Source: Roseivivax halodurans JCM 10272 (GTDB lineage: Bacteria; Pseudomonadota; Alphaproteobacteria; Rhodobacterales; Rhodobacteraceae). Taken from it: 64,000 bases of DNA. Positions 44,051 through 53,583 of this stretch are shown in pieces; the first letter of the stretch is position 1; the number at the start of each line of letters is the position of its first letter. Under the pieces are notes generated by a model that did not search any database, had not been told where the DNA came from, and worked only from the letters and a program-made list of their open reading frames with translations. The stretch covers positions 124,001 to 188,000 of the forward strand of contig NZ_JALZ01000001.1 of NCBI RefSeq assembly GCF_000521785.1, in the 5' to 3' direction. Position numbers and translations under genes: made by a program.

Positions 44051-46831
44051 ATGAGCTTCGCGTCCAGACTGACCCGCCTCCCGCGCCCCTTTGACGAGGA
44101 CAAGGCCACCGACACTGCGGCGCACGCGCCTTGGGCCACGGGCGACACCGCGAGCCTGCTCCGCGGTGCCGGAGGCACGAGCCCGCACCTTCACGCGCTG
44201 ATCGGCAAGGAGGCGGGCTGGCTCGAGGGCGCGCTCGACGCACCCGATGACGCTCTGCCGGCGCTCTTCGCCGAGCTGCGTGAAGGAGCCCCGGACACCC
44301 GCAACGACGATCTGCGCCGGGCCAAGAGGCGGGTCGCGCTCCTGATCGGCCTCTGCGACGTGGGCGGGGTCTGGAGCCTCGAAGAGGTGACCGGGGCTCT
44401 CACCGACTTCGCGGATCTCGCGGTGCAGCTGGCGATGGAGGAAGCGGTCGGACGCGAAATCCGGCGCGGCAAGCTGCCCGGGGCGAGTGAGGACGACATC
44501 GCCGATGCTGGCGGCATGGTCGCGCTTGCGATGGGCAAGATGGGCGCGGGCGAGCTCAATTATTCCTCGGACATCGACCTCATCTGCCTCTTCGACGAGG
44601 AGCGCTTCGAGGCGGACGATTTCCACGAGGCGCGGTCCTCCCTGACGCGGGCGACGCGGCGGATGTGCGCGTCGCTCAGCGATCTCACCGGCGAGGGTTA
44701 TGTCTTCCGGACCGACCTGCGCCTGCGCCCCGATCCGGCAGTGACACCCGTCTGCATGGGGATGGAAGCGGCAGAGCGGTATTACGAAAGCCTCGGCCGA
44801 ACCTGGGAGCGTGCGGCCTACATCAAGGCGCGACCGGCCGCGGGCGACAGGCAGGCCGGTGCGCGGTTCTTGCAAACGCTGACGCCGTTCGTCTGGCGGC
44901 GGCATCTCGACTTCGCCGCCATCAAGGACGCGCACGACATGCGCCTGAGGATCCGGGCGCACAAGGGGCTCGGCGGGCCGATCACGCTCCCGGGGCACGA
45001 CATGAAGCTCGGGCGCGGTGGCATTCGCGAGATCGAGTTCTTCACGCAGACGCGGCAGATCATCGCCGGCGGGCGCGATCCCGACCTGCGGGTGCGCGGC
45101 ACGGTGGACGGGCTCGCCGTTCTCGCCGAAAAGGAGTGGGTGCCGGGAGACGTCGCGCAAAGGCTGACAGAAGCCTACCGCGCGCACCGTGAGGTGGAGC
45201 ACCGGGTCCAGATGATGCGCGATGCGCAGACCCACGAGCTGCCCAGCTCCGAAGACGAGATGGAGCGGCTCGCCTGCCTGATGGGCCGCGACCGGCAGGA
45301 GCTCGAGCACGAATTGAAAGACCGGCTGCAGGACGTGCACGAGATGATGGAGGATTTCTTTGCGCGCGAAGGGGGCGGCAAGGAGGATCCGGCCGAGGAG
45401 GACGGCTTCGGCGACGAGATTACCGCGCGCTGGCCGGCCTATCCCGCGCTGCGGTCGCAGCGCGCGGTCGAGATCTTCGAGCGGCTGCGTCCCGACATCC
45501 TCGCGCGGTTGCGGGAGGCGGCGAAACCCGAGGAGGCACTGCTGGCATTCGACGGGTTTCTCGCGGGGTTGCCGGCGGGCGTGCAGGTCTTTTCCCTCTT
45601 CGAGGCGAACCCGCAGCTCATCGACCTGCTGGTCGACATCGTCTCGGTCTCGCCCGATCTCGGTCGCTACCTCTCGCGCAATGCCGGTGTCCTCGACGCG
45701 GTGATCGGGGGCGACTTCTTCGATCCGTGGCCTGGCCCTGAGGCGCTCGTCGAGGCGCTCGGCGAGGTGCTGGAGCGGGAGCACGATTACGAGCGCCGGC
45801 TCGATGCGGCGCGGCGATGGTGCAAGGAATGGCATTTCCGCGCGGGGGTGCATCTCCTGCGCGGCATGACCACGCCGGGGGACGCGGCGCGGCAATATGC
45901 GGATGTGGCGGAGGCGACGCTCGCGGCGCTCTGGCCGGTCGTGGTCGAGGAATTCTCGGCCAAGCACGGCGATCCACCGGGGCGCGGGGCGGCGGTGCTC
46001 GGCATGGGCAGCCTCGGCTCGGGGCGGCTGCACGCCCGCTCGGACCTCGACATCATCGTCATCTACGATCCCGCCGGAGTGGACACCTCGGACGGGCGCA
46101 AGCCGCTGTCGGCGCGGGCGTATTACTCGCGGCTGACGCAGGCGCTGGTCACGGCGATGACGGCACCGATGGCAGAGGGACGTCTCTACGAGGTCGACAT
46201 GCGCCTCAGGCCCTCTGGCAATCAGGGGCCCGTTGCGACCTCGCTGGCCGCGTTCCGCGACTACCAGGCGCGGGAGGCCTGGACCTGGGAGCATCTGGCG
46301 CTGACCCGTGCCCGCCCCGTCGCGGGTAGCGCCGAGATCGGCGCGGATGTCGAGGAGGTGCGGCGCGAGGTGCTGGCGGGCGAGAAGGACCGCGACAGGA
46401 TCCTCGCCGAGATCGCCGACATGCGTGCGAGGATCGAGGCCGCGAAGGGACGTGGTGCGCTCTGGGACCCGAAAGTCGGGCGCGGCCGGATGCAGGAGGT
46501 TGAACTGATGGCGCAGGCGGGGGCTCTGCTGGCTGGCGCGGATGTCCGGGACGTGCAAGGCGGCGTTGCCGCGGCGACGGAGTGCGGGTGGCTGGAGGCG
46601 AAAGATGCCGATACGCTGACCGCGACTTACGACGCGCTGCAGGCGCTTCAGGTCGGCACGCGGCTCATCAGCGAAGAGCCGGTCGATCCCGATGATCTCG
46701 GGCAGGGGGCGGCGGCCTTCCTGCTTCGTCTGATGGGAGAGGAGAGCATGGAGGCGCTCGGCGCGCGCATCGCGGACGAAACCGAAGCGACCGGGAGCGC
46801 CATAGATCGGGCGCTGGAGGGGGCGGGGTGA
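44051..46831 (+). CDS. glnE: Glutamine synthetase adenylyltransferase/deadenylyltransferase
   Basis: 926-aa bifunctional nitrogen-control enzyme. Two nucleotidyltransferase cores are visible: N-terminal MGKMGAGELNYSSDIDLICLFD (removal of AMP) and C-terminal LGMGSLGSGRLHARSDLDIIVIYD (addition of AMP), each with the G-S/A-D-x-D metal site. Length matches the family (about 945 in E. coli). Start ATG 44051. A small gene follows with a one-base overlap. Confidence 0.95.
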   Translation: MSFASRLTRLPRPFDEDKATDTAAHAPWATGDTASLLRGAGGTSPHLHALIGKEAGWLEGALDAPDDALPALFAELREGAPDTRNDDLRRAKRRVALLIGLCDVGGVWSLEEVTGALTDFADLAVQLAMEEAVGREIRRGKLPGASEDDIADAGGMVALAMGKMGAGELNYSSDIDLICLFDEERFEADDFHEARSSLTRATRRMCASLSDLTGEGYVFRTDLRLRPDPAVTPVCMGMEAAERYYESLGRTWERAAYIKARPAAGDRQAGARFLQTLTPFVWRRHLDFAAIKDAHDMRLRIRAHKGLGGPITLPGHDMKLGRGGIREIEFFTQTRQIIAGGRDPDLRVRGTVDGLAVLAEKEWVPGDVAQRLTEAYRAHREVEHRVQMMRDAQTHELPSSEDEMERLACLMGRDRQELEHELKDRLQDVHEMMEDFFAREGGGKEDPAEEDGFGDEITARWPAYPALRSQRAVEIFERLRPDILARLREAAKPEEALLAFDGFLAGLPAGVQVFSLFEANPQLIDLLVDIVSVSPDLGRYLSRNAGVLDAVIGGDFFDPWPGPEALVEALGEVLEREHDYERRLDAARRWCKEWHFRAGVHLLRGMTTPGDAARQYADVAEATLAALWPVVVEEFSAKHGDPPGRGAAVLGMGSLGSGRLHARSDLDIIVIYDPAGVDTSDGRKPLSARAYYSRLTQALVTAMTAPMAEGRLYEVDMRLRPSGNQGPVATSLAAFRDYQAREAWTWEHLALTRARPVAGSAEIGADVEEVRREVLAGEKDRDRILAEIADMRARIEAAKGRGALWDPKVGRGRMQEVELMAQAGALLAGADVRDVQGGVAAATECGWLEAKDADTLTATYDALQALQVGTRLISEEPVDPDDLGQGAAAFLLRLMGEESMEALGARIADETEATGSAIDRALEGAG

Positions 46832-47094
46832 TGCGTGGCGATCCGGCCGATCCGAGGGGCGTGATCCGCGAAGCCTACCGGATGGAAGGTATCGGTCCCG
46901 AGGATTGCCGGTCGATTTTCCTCGACTGGGCCCTGGCGCTGCCGGCTGGCACGGACACGGTGCCGCTCATCCGCGACCTTCTGCAGCGCCACGGCGCCGA
47001 GGGGCATCCGATGACAGAGATCCTGCGCGAGGGGCTGGCGCGGGTCGAGCCCCGCCGCCGCGGCGGCGCCAAGGGGCGGCGCGAGGGCCAGTAG
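46831..47094 (+). CDS. Small conserved-looking protein after glnE
   Basis: 87-aa protein of unknown function. Sequence is acidic-helical for about 70 residues (VIREAYRMEGIGPEDCRSIFLDWALALP, PLIRDLLQRHG) and ends in a strongly basic tail (RRRGGAKGRR). Starts with ATG overlapping the glnE stop (TGATG), preceded by GGAGGGGG, so it is very likely translated with glnE. I do not recognise a domain. Confidence 0.65.
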   Translation: MRGDPADPRGVIREAYRMEGIGPEDCRSIFLDWALALPAGTDTVPLIRDLLQRHGAEGHPMTEILREGLARVEPRRRGGAKGRREGQ

Positions 47095-47115
47095 CCGCGT
47101 CTCGTCGACGGGGGA

Positions 47116-47754
47116 TCAGCCGAGCTGCGATGCTTCCCTGGCGAGTGCGCTGATGCCATCCCAGTCGCCCGAGGCGACCTTGTCCTTCGGAGCCACCCAA
47201 CTGCCGCCGACGCACAGCGTGTTGGAAAGGCTGAGGTAATCGTTCGCGTTTTTCAGCGAGACGCCGCCTGTCGGGCAGAACCGCACCTGCGGCAGCGGCG
47301 ATCCGATCGCCTTCAGCGCGGGGGCCCCGCCATTCGCCTCGGCCGGGAAGAACTTCTGGACGGTGTAGCCCCGTTCGAGCAGCGCCATGACCTCGGACGA
47401 AGTGGCAGCACCCGGCAGCATCGGCAGGCCCGCTTCCTCGGCGGCGTCGAGCAGCCGGTCGGTCGCGCCGGGCGACACGCCGAAGGTCGCACCGGCGTCG
47501 ACCGCATCCTGCACGTCCTTCGGCGTCAGCAAGGTTCCCGCGCCGACCTTGCCGCCCTCGACCTGCGCCATCTCGCGGATCACGTCGAGCGCCGCGGGCG
47601 TACGGAGCGTGACCTCGAGGACCGGCAGACCGCCTGCCACCAGCGCCTCGGCGAGCGGGCGGGCCTGGGCGGTGTCGTCCACCACGAGTACCGGGATCAC
47701 GGGGGCGAGGCGGCAGAGCGCCTCGGTCTGCTGGCTGGCGTCGCTGGGGGTCAT
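47116..47754 (-). CDS. eda: KDPG/KHG aldolase
   Basis: 212-aa class I aldolase that splits 2-keto-3-deoxy-6-phosphogluconate into pyruvate and glyceraldehyde 3-phosphate. Schiff-base Lys134 (QKFFPAEANGG) and Glu47 (LEVTLRT) match the E. coli K133 and E45. GAGGACC lies ahead of ATG 47754. Second gene of the Entner-Doudoroff pair. Confidence 0.95.
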   Translation of the reverse strand: MTPSDASQQTEALCRLAPVIPVLVVDDTAQARPLAEALVAGGLPVLEVTLRTPAALDVIREMAQVEGGKVGAGTLLTPKDVQDAVDAGATFGVSPGATDRLLDAAEEAGLPMLPGAATSSEVMALLERGYTVQKFFPAEANGGAPALKAIGSPLPQVRFCPTGGVSLKNANDYLSLSNTLCVGGSWVAPKDKVASGDWDGISALAREASQLG

Positions 47755-47782
47755 GTCAGGTCCTCGTATCGCGTGGGCCAGA

Positions 47783-47828
47783 GGGGTGGGAGCCTCCGGC
47801 GGGAGTATTTTCGCCAAGAAGAAGAGGC
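47783..47828 (+). repeat. Rhodobacterales-type intergenic repeat (GCCTCCGGCGGGAGTATTTT-)
   Basis: The stretch GCCTCCGGCGGGAGTATTTT followed by CGCCAAGAAGAAGAGG, in the 78-bp gap between edd and eda, looks like a short element I recall as common near gene ends in Rhodobacter/Roseobacter genomes. Only one copy is in the window, so repetition cannot be shown here. Confidence 0.45.
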
Positions 47829-47832
47829 AAGG

Positions 47833-49638
47833 TCAGACGACGACGGCGGCGCCGTTGGACGATAGGCCCACGTTCTTGCGGAACACCTCGAAGATCTCGC
47901 GGCCGACGCCGTGCCCGTTGTCGGTGAGGTCCGCCGTGACGGCCTCGCGGCTGTCGAAATCCTCGGCGAGGCAGTCGATCGTGCCGGTCGTCGCATCGAC
48001 CCTGACAATGTCGCCGTCCCGGACCCTGGCGAGGGGACCGCCCTTGGCCGCCTCGGGCGAAATATGGATTGCGGACGGCACCTTGCCGGAGGCGCCCGAC
48101 ATGCGACCGTCGGTGACAAGCGCCACCTTGAGGCCGCGGTCCTGCAGCACGGCGAGCGTCGGCGTCAGCGAATGCAGCTCGGGCATGCCGTTCGCGGTCG
48201 GGCCCTGGAAGCGGACGACGACCACGGTGTCCTCGGTGAACTCGCCGGCCTTGAACGCGTCCTTGACCTGCTGCTGGTCCTGGAAGACGCGGGCCTTCGC
48301 CTCGATCACGTGGCGCGAGGGATCGACGGCGGAGGTCTTCATCATGCCGCGACCGAGATTTCCGTCAAGCTGCTGGAGGCCGCCAGTGGGCTGGAACGGA
48401 TCGGAGGCCGGGCGCAGGATCTTGTCGTTCTGCGTCTCTCCCGCGCCGGGGACGTAGGCGACGCGGCCGTTCTCGAGCCGCGGCTCCTGCCGGTAGAGCG
48501 AGAGGCCGTCGCCGGCGATGGTGCGCACGTCCTCGTGCAGGAGGCCCGCATCGAGGAGCTCTCCGATCATGTAGGAGAGCCCGCCCGCGGCGTGGAAATG
48601 GTTCACGTCGGCAAGACCGTTCGGGTAGACCTTGGCCATCAAGGGAACGACGTCCGAGATCTCGTCGAAATCCTCGAGGCTTAGCTGGACGCCCGCGGCG
48701 CGCGCCATGGCCGGAAGGTGCAGGACGAGGTTGGTCGAGCCGCCCGTCGCCATCAGCCCGACGATGCCGTTCACGAAGGCCTTCTCGTCGAGCACGTCGC
48801 AGACCGGCGTGTAATCGTTGCCGAGCGCGGTGATCTCGACCGCGCGCTCGGTGCCGGCGACGGTGAGCGCCTCGCGCAGGGGCGTGTTCGGGTTGACGAA
48901 GGAGGCGCCGGGGAGGTGCAGGCCCATGAATTCCATCAGCATCTGGTTGGAATTCGCTGTGCCGTAGAAGGTGCAGGTGCCGGGGCCGTGATAGCTCTCC
49001 ATCTCGGCCTTCATGAGCTCGTCGCGGCCCACTTCCCCGGCGGCAAACCTTTGACGGACCTTGGCTTTTTCGTCGTTCGGCAGTCCGCTCGTCATCGGGC
49101 CGGCGGGCAGGAAGATGCCGGGGATGTAGCCGAAGGTCGCCGCGGCGATGACGAGGCCGGGCACGATCTTGTCGCAGACGCCGAGATAGAGCGCGGAGTC
49201 GAAGGTGTTGTGCGAGAGGGCAACGCCCGCGGCGAGCGCGATCACGTCGCGGGAGAAGAGCGAGAGCTCCATGCCGACCTGGCCTTGGGTGACGCCGTCG
49301 CACATGGCGGGCACGCCGCCCGCGACCTGGGCCGTCGCGCCGCTCGCCCGGGCGGCTTCGCGGATCACGTCCGGAAAGCGCTCGAAGGGTTGGTGCGCGG
49401 AGAGCATGTCGTTGTAAGCAGTGACAATTCCGACATTCGGCGCGCGCGAGCCGGCAAGGGAGTCCTTGTCCTCGCCCATCGCGGCGTAGGCGTGGGCCTG
49501 GTTGCCGCAGGAGAGATGCGCGCGGCGCGGGCCCTCTTCGGCGGCGCGGCGCATGCGGTCGAGATAGATGCCGCGGCTCTCTTCGGAGCGGGCGCGGATG
49601 CGGTCGGTGACTTTCTCGATGGTGGCGTTCAGGGTCAT
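47833..49638 (-). CDS. edd: 6-phosphogluconate dehydratase
   Basis: 601-aa Fe-S dehydratase (IlvD/Edd family) that makes KDPG from 6-phosphogluconate. Cluster cysteines are in [17 protein letters not shown] and [10 protein letters not shown], and [23 protein letters not shown] is the central signature. With eda it forms the Entner-Doudoroff pathway, the main sugar route in this group. Start ATG 49638. Confidence 0.96.
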   Translation of the reverse strand: MTLNATIEKVTDRIRARSEESRGIYLDRMRRAAEEGPRRAHLSCGNQAHAYAAMGEDKDSLAGSRAPNVGIVTAYNDMLSAHQPFERFPDVIREAARASGATAQVAGGVPAMCDGVTQGQVGMELSLFSRDVIALAAGVALSHNTFDSALYLGVCDKIVPGLVIAAATFGYIPGIFLPAGPMTSGLPNDEKAKVRQRFAAGEVGRDELMKAEMESYHGPGTCTFYGTANSNQMLMEFMGLHLPGASFVNPNTPLREALTVAGTERAVEITALGNDYTPVCDVLDEKAFVNGIVGLMATGGSTNLVLHLPAMARAAGVQLSLEDFDEISDVVPLMAKVYPNGLADVNHFHAAGGLSYMIGELLDAGLLHEDVRTIAGDGLSLYRQEPRLENGRVAYVPGAGETQNDKILRPASDPFQPTGGLQQLDGNLGRGMMKTSAVDPSRHVIEAKARVFQDQQQVKDAFKAGEFTEDTVVVVRFQGPTANGMPELHSLTPTLAVLQDRGLKVALVTDGRMSGASGKVPSAIHISPEAAKGGPLARVRDGDIVRVDATTGTIDCLAEDFDSREAVTADLTDNGHGVGREIFEVFRKNVGLSSNGAAVVV

Positions 49639-49941
49639 GGGCGGGGCTCCTTGTCCCTACATGCCTGCAACCGGCGACGGGGGCGGACACGAAAGATGGC
49701 TCTCATTCTGTAGCCTTCACATAAGTCAGTTAGCGCTATCAGTAAAGCGGGTCCGAGCGGGGAACCCGGTGCCGCGCGGCCCGGAGTTTCGTACCGATGT
49801 TGAGAAATCCGCGTCGTTTCGTACGCATCTCCGCGCATTCCGGCCGGGCTTGACCGATTTTTCGGCCCGGGCCCCGAAAGCGGGGGCGTTTGGCGGTCGA
49901 GGCGGCTTTCCTCCGCCCCGGCGGGTCACTATGAGGGCGCC
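49639..49941. other. Gap of 303 bp between edd and the RlmI-like gene
   Basis: Divergent promoter region. It holds TAGCGCTA at 49731-49738, listed separately, and a G+C-rich stretch before the methyltransferase gene with several short hairpins. No gene seen. Confidence 0.4.
49731..49738. promoter_or_regulatory. Candidate LacI-type operator upstream of edd
   Basis: TTAGCGCTATC has the central AGCGCT palindrome typical of LacI-family sites, about 95 bp before edd. No regulator gene is adjacent. Confidence 0.3.
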
Positions 49942-51174
49942 ATGACCGAGAGCCCAGATGCCCCCGAACCCGCCGCCGACGCGCCCGCAGACCTGCCGGT
50001 GGTGCGGCTCAAGCCCAAGGCCAATGCCCGCGCGATCCGGCGGGGGTTCCCGTGGGTCTTTGCCGACGAGCTGGTGACCGACCGGCGCACGAAGGCGCTG
50101 GAACCGGGCACGATCGCGATGCTCGAGGATGCCGAGCGCAAGACGCTCGGGCGGGTCGCGGTCAATCCGAAGTCGAAGATCATCGCGCGGATGATCGACA
50201 CGGGCGGGCGCGGCATTCCCGATCACGCGTGGTTCGTGGCCCGGCTGAAGCGGGCGCTCGACCTGCGCGAGCGGCTCTACGATGCGCCGTTCTACCGGCT
50301 GGTCCATGCCGAGGCGGACGGGCTGCCGGGGGTGGTGATCGACCGGTTCGGCGACGTGGCGGTGATCCAGCCGAACGCGGCCTGGGCCGACGTTCTGATC
50401 GAGCCGCTGGCCGAGGCGCTGGCGGAGGTCACGGGCGTGACCACGATCCTCAAGAATGCCGGGGGGCGCGGGCGGTCGCTCGAGGGGCTCGATGCCGAGG
50501 ACATGGCGCTGCGCGGCGCGGCGCCGGATGCGCCGTTGCGCGTGGAGATGAACGGCGCGACCTACATGGCGGATCTCACCGGCGGGCAGAAGACGGGGCT
50601 CTTCTACGACCAGCGGGAGAACCAGGGGTTTGCCGCGCGGTTCGCGCGGGGGCAGGACGTGCTCGACGTCTTTTCCCATGTGGGCGGCTTTGCGCTGGCG
50701 GCGCTGGCGAACGGGGCGGCGTCGGCGCTGTCGGTGGACGGCTCGGCCCCGGCGCTCGATCTCGCGCGGCAGGGGGCCGAAGCGAGCGGCGTGGCCGACA
50801 GGTTCGACACGCGGCAGGGCGATGCCTTCGACGTTTTGGCCGAGCTCGGTGAGGAGAAGCGGCGCTTCGGTCTGATCGTCTGCGACCCGCCTGCCTTTGC
50901 GCCCGCGAAGCCGGCGCTCGAAGCGGGGCTCCGGGCCTATGAGCGGGTGGCGAAGATGTCGGCGCCGCTGGTGAGCCCCGGGGGGATCCTCGTGCTCTGC
51001 TCGTGCTCGCATGCGGCGGACCTTGCCGCATTCCAGGGCGCGAGCCTGCGCGGGATCGGGCGGGCCGGGCGCCGCGCGCAGCTGCTCTATACGGGGCAGG
51101 CGGGGCCGGATCATCCGCTGCTGCCGCAGCTGGCCGAATCGGGCTACCTCAAGGCGCTCGTTTTCCGCCTGTGA
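49942..51174 (+). CDS. rlmI: RlmI-like 23S rRNA cytosine methyltransferase (PUA-SAM)
   Basis: 410-aa class I methyltransferase with an N-terminal PUA domain (VRLKPKANARAIRRGFPWVFADEL) and a C-terminal Rossmann domain (TGLFYDQRENQ; VLDVFSHVGGFALAALANGA; VCDPPAFAPAK; LCSCSHA). RlmI makes m5C1962 in E. coli 23S rRNA. The N-terminal 20 residues are Pro/Ala/Asp rich. Its stop overlaps the GTG of the next gene. Confidence 0.83.
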   Translation: MTESPDAPEPAADAPADLPVVRLKPKANARAIRRGFPWVFADELVTDRRTKALEPGTIAMLEDAERKTLGRVAVNPKSKIIARMIDTGGRGIPDHAWFVARLKRALDLRERLYDAPFYRLVHAEADGLPGVVIDRFGDVAVIQPNAAWADVLIEPLAEALAEVTGVTTILKNAGGRGRSLEGLDAEDMALRGAAPDAPLRVEMNGATYMADLTGGQKTGLFYDQRENQGFAARFARGQDVLDVFSHVGGFALAALANGAASALSVDGSAPALDLARQGAEASGVADRFDTRQGDAFDVLAELGEEKRRFGLIVCDPPAFAPAKPALEAGLRAYERVAKMSAPLVSPGGILVLCSCSHAADLAAFQGASLRGIGRAGRRAQLLYTGQAGPDHPLLPQLAESGYLKALVFRL

Positions 51175-51743
51175 AGGTCCTGATCGACACGAACGTGCTC
51201 TACCCGACGGTGATGCGCGAGGTGGTGCTGGGCGTCGCCGCGACCGGTGCGTTCACCCCGCTCTGGTCCGCGCGCATCCTCGAGGAATGGGCGCGGGCGG
51301 CGCGCAAGCTCGGGCCCGGGGGCGAGGCGCAGGCACGGGCCGAGATCGCGGAGCTGCGCGAGGCCTGGCCGCAGGCCGAGGTGACGTGGCCCGAGAGCCT
51401 GGCCAAACGGCTCTGGCTGCCCGATCCGAACGACGTGCACGTGCTCGCCGCGGCCATCGCGGGCTCGGCGGACGTGATCGTGACGGTGAACGCCAAGGAT
51501 TTCCCGCGCGGCACGCTCGCCGAGGAAGGGCTGTCGCGCGCCGATCCCGACAGCTTTCTGCTGGGGCATTTTCAGGCGTCTCCGGAGATCGTGAAGTTGG
51601 CCGCGGAGAACGTTCTGGCCGAGGCGCGGCGGCTTTCGGGCGAGGAGTGGCAGATGCGGCCGCTTCTGAAGAAGGCGCGGCTGCCGCGGCTCGCCAAGGC
51701 GCTGGACCCGGGTGACCTTGCCGCCCCGGCGGGGCGCTGCTAG
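51171..51743 (+). CDS. PIN-domain protein (RSP_2648-type)
   Basis: 190-aa protein. The PIN nuclease core is in the first 130 residues: Asp6 (VLIDTN), Glu in ILEEWARA, Asp residues in PDPNDVHVLAAAI and VTVNAKDFP form the acidic metal site. A C-terminal extension of about 60 residues sets it apart from VapC toxins, and no antitoxin gene is adjacent. GTG start overlaps the rlmI stop, so co-translation suggests an RNA-related housekeeping role. Confidence 0.75.
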   Translation: MKVLIDTNVLYPTVMREVVLGVAATGAFTPLWSARILEEWARAARKLGPGGEAQARAEIAELREAWPQAEVTWPESLAKRLWLPDPNDVHVLAAAIAGSADVIVTVNAKDFPRGTLAEEGLSRADPDSFLLGHFQASPEIVKLAAENVLAEARRLSGEEWQMRPLLKKARLPRLAKALDPGDLAAPAGRC

Positions 51744-51792
51744 CACCCATATCCGATAGAATTGATCGGGCAACGCACGAGGCAAGAAGCAG

Positions 51793-52878
51793 GTGAGCGC
51801 CGAGACCCCCCGGCTGGATATCCGCCACATCACCAAACGCTTCGAGGGCAAGACCGTCGTCGACGACGTGTCGCTGTCGATCCTGCCGGGTTACGTCACC
51901 TGCCTGCTGGGGCCCTCGGGCTGCGGCAAGTCGACGACGCTGCGGATGATCGCGGGCGTCGAGGTGCAAGACAGCGGCACGATCCACGTGGACGGCAACC
52001 TCGTCTGCGACACCGTGTTCCGGGTGCCGCCGGAGCGGCGGTCGATCGGGCTCATGTTCCAGGACTTCGCTCTCTTTCCGCATCTGTCGGTGGCGGCGAA
52101 CGTGGCCTTCGGGCTGACCGGGTCGAAGGCCGAGCAGGAGGCGCGGGTGCGGCAGCTTCTGTCGCGGGTCGGGCTCGAGAGCTACATGAATGCCTGGCCG
52201 CACGAGCTGTCGGGCGGGGAGCAGCAGCGGGTGGCGCTGGCGCGGGCGCTGGCGCCGAAACCGCGGATCATGCTGATGGACGAGCCCTTCTCGGGCCTCG
52301 ACAACCGCCTCCGTGACGGCATCCGGGACGAGACGCTGGCGCTTCTGAAGGAAGAGGGCACGAGCGTCCTTCTGGTCACGCACGAGCCCGAGGAGGCGAT
52401 GCGCATGGCCGACGAGATCGCGCTGATGCGCGACGGGCGGATCGTGCAGCTCGGGGCGCCCTACAACGTCTACAACGCGCCGGTGGACAAGGCGGCGGTG
52501 GCGTTCTTCAGCGATATCAACATTCTGAGCGGCGTAGTTCAGGGCGCTCTGGTCGACACGCCGTTCGGGCAGTTCCTCGCGCCCGGCCATGCGGACGGCA
52601 CGCGGGTCGAGATCGTGTTCCGGCCGCAGCATGTCTCGATCGACTTCGACCGCAACGGGCGGGGCCCGAACCCGACGCCGATGGCGGGCACGCCGGCGCG
52701 GGGCGTGGTGGAGCGGGCGCGGTTCATGGGGTCCGAAAGCCTCGTCGAGTTCCGGATGGATCACGACCGCGAGGTGCTGCGGGCGACGGTGCCCAACGTG
52801 TTCCTGCCGAAGGTCGGCACGCCGATGTGGCTGACGGTGCGGCGCGACCGCTGTTTCGTCTATCCCTCCGAGGGTTAG
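51793..52878 (+). CDS. ABC transporter ATPase, FbpC/PotA-like, without adjacent permease
   Basis: 361-aa ATPase with Walker A GPSGCGKST at 40-48, FQDFALFPHLSV, signature LSGGEQQRVALARALAPKP, Walker B IMLMDEPFSGLD and a C-terminal TOBE-like domain (EIVFRPQHVSIDFD). This domain layout is that of iron(III), polyamine or sugar importers of type I. GTG start with GAGGCAAG upstream. No permease or binding-protein gene is next to it; its end overlaps the convergent regulator by 4 bp. Confidence 0.8.
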   Translation: MSAETPRLDIRHITKRFEGKTVVDDVSLSILPGYVTCLLGPSGCGKSTTLRMIAGVEVQDSGTIHVDGNLVCDTVFRVPPERRSIGLMFQDFALFPHLSVAANVAFGLTGSKAEQEARVRQLLSRVGLESYMNAWPHELSGGEQQRVALARALAPKPRIMLMDEPFSGLDNRLRDGIRDETLALLKEEGTSVLLVTHEPEEAMRMADEIALMRDGRIVQLGAPYNVYNAPVDKAAVAFFSDINILSGVVQGALVDTPFGQFLAPGHADGTRVEIVFRPQHVSIDFDRNGRGPNPTPMAGTPARGVVERARFMGSESLVEFRMDHDREVLRATVPNVFLPKVGTPMWLTVRRDRCFVYPSEG

Positions 52879-53540
52879 CCCTCGCGCTTGCGGTAATCCG
52901 AGAGGCGCTTGCCGGGCTCGTCCACGAAGAGGCCGGGCAGGTTGCTGAGGCTGCGCACCCGGTCGATGCGGAACGTGGCGAAATCGCCCGTGCCCTCGTC
53001 CCAGGCGATCGCCGTCCAGACGCGCCCCCAGTAATCGACATGCAGCGGGCGGATGTCGCGGGGTTTGTCCTCGCCATGAAGCGTGATGCGGAGCTTCTGG
53101 CGAGCCCGGATCGCCTTGCGGATGCCCGGCATGTGGCGGAAACCCTCGGCGGCCTCGGCGAAGGGGTAGGTGGCGAAACCGAAGCGCTCGGCCGCCATTC
53201 CGGTATCCTCGGGCAGGACCGCCTCGACCTTGCGCGAGAGGGTGAGGGCGGCCTCGGCCATCTCCTCCATGCCACTGGCGCCGACGGCGGCGAGGCCGAG
53301 ATGCAGCGCCTCGAGCTCGGCCTCGGTGAGATTGAGCGGCGGCAGGGTCAGCGCGGCGCGGGCGGTGTAGCCATGGCCGCGCTCGCCCTCGACCGGAACG
53401 CCCGAGGCGGCAAGCACCTCCATGTCGCGGTAGATCGTGCGCAGCGAGACGCCGAGCTCGCGGGCGAGATCCTCGGCGCGGTGCAGGCTGCCGTCCTTGA
53501 GAAGGCGCAGGAGCGCGTAGAGCCGGTCGGTCCGTTTCAT
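52875..53540 (-). CDS. YafY-type HTH/WYL transcriptional regulator
   Basis: 221-aa protein with an N-terminal DeoR-like winged helix (LLKDGSLHRAEDLARELGVSLRTIYRDMEVLAASG) and a C-terminal WYL-type domain (IRPLHVDYWGRVWTAIAWDEGTGDFATFRIDRVRSL). ATG 53540 begins the conserved MKRTDRLYALL; ATG 53555 is also possible. Four CTGACA-type repeats lie 44-78 bp upstream and are a candidate binding array. The targets are not known. Confidence 0.83.
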   Translation of the reverse strand: MKRTDRLYALLRLLKDGSLHRAEDLARELGVSLRTIYRDMEVLAASGVPVEGERGHGYTARAALTLPPLNLTEAELEALHLGLAAVGASGMEEMAEAALTLSRKVEAVLPEDTGMAAERFGFATYPFAEAAEGFRHMPGIRKAIRARQKLRITLHGEDKPRDIRPLHVDYWGRVWTAIAWDEGTGDFATFRIDRVRSLSNLPGLFVDEPGKRLSDYRKREG

Positions 53541-53583
53541 CGCAGCGATTCGCATGTGGCTTGGCGGGGGTCGGGGGGCAATA

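Noticed and set aside
43565-46558. 997-codon open frame on the minus strand opposite eutA-like and glnE
   Set aside because: Runs across two genes with good family matches on the + strand and shows no domain of its own.
51171-51743. VapC toxin of a toxin-antitoxin pair
   Set aside because: No small antitoxin gene is adjacent; the gene is overlapped with rlmI and carries a long C-terminal extension.
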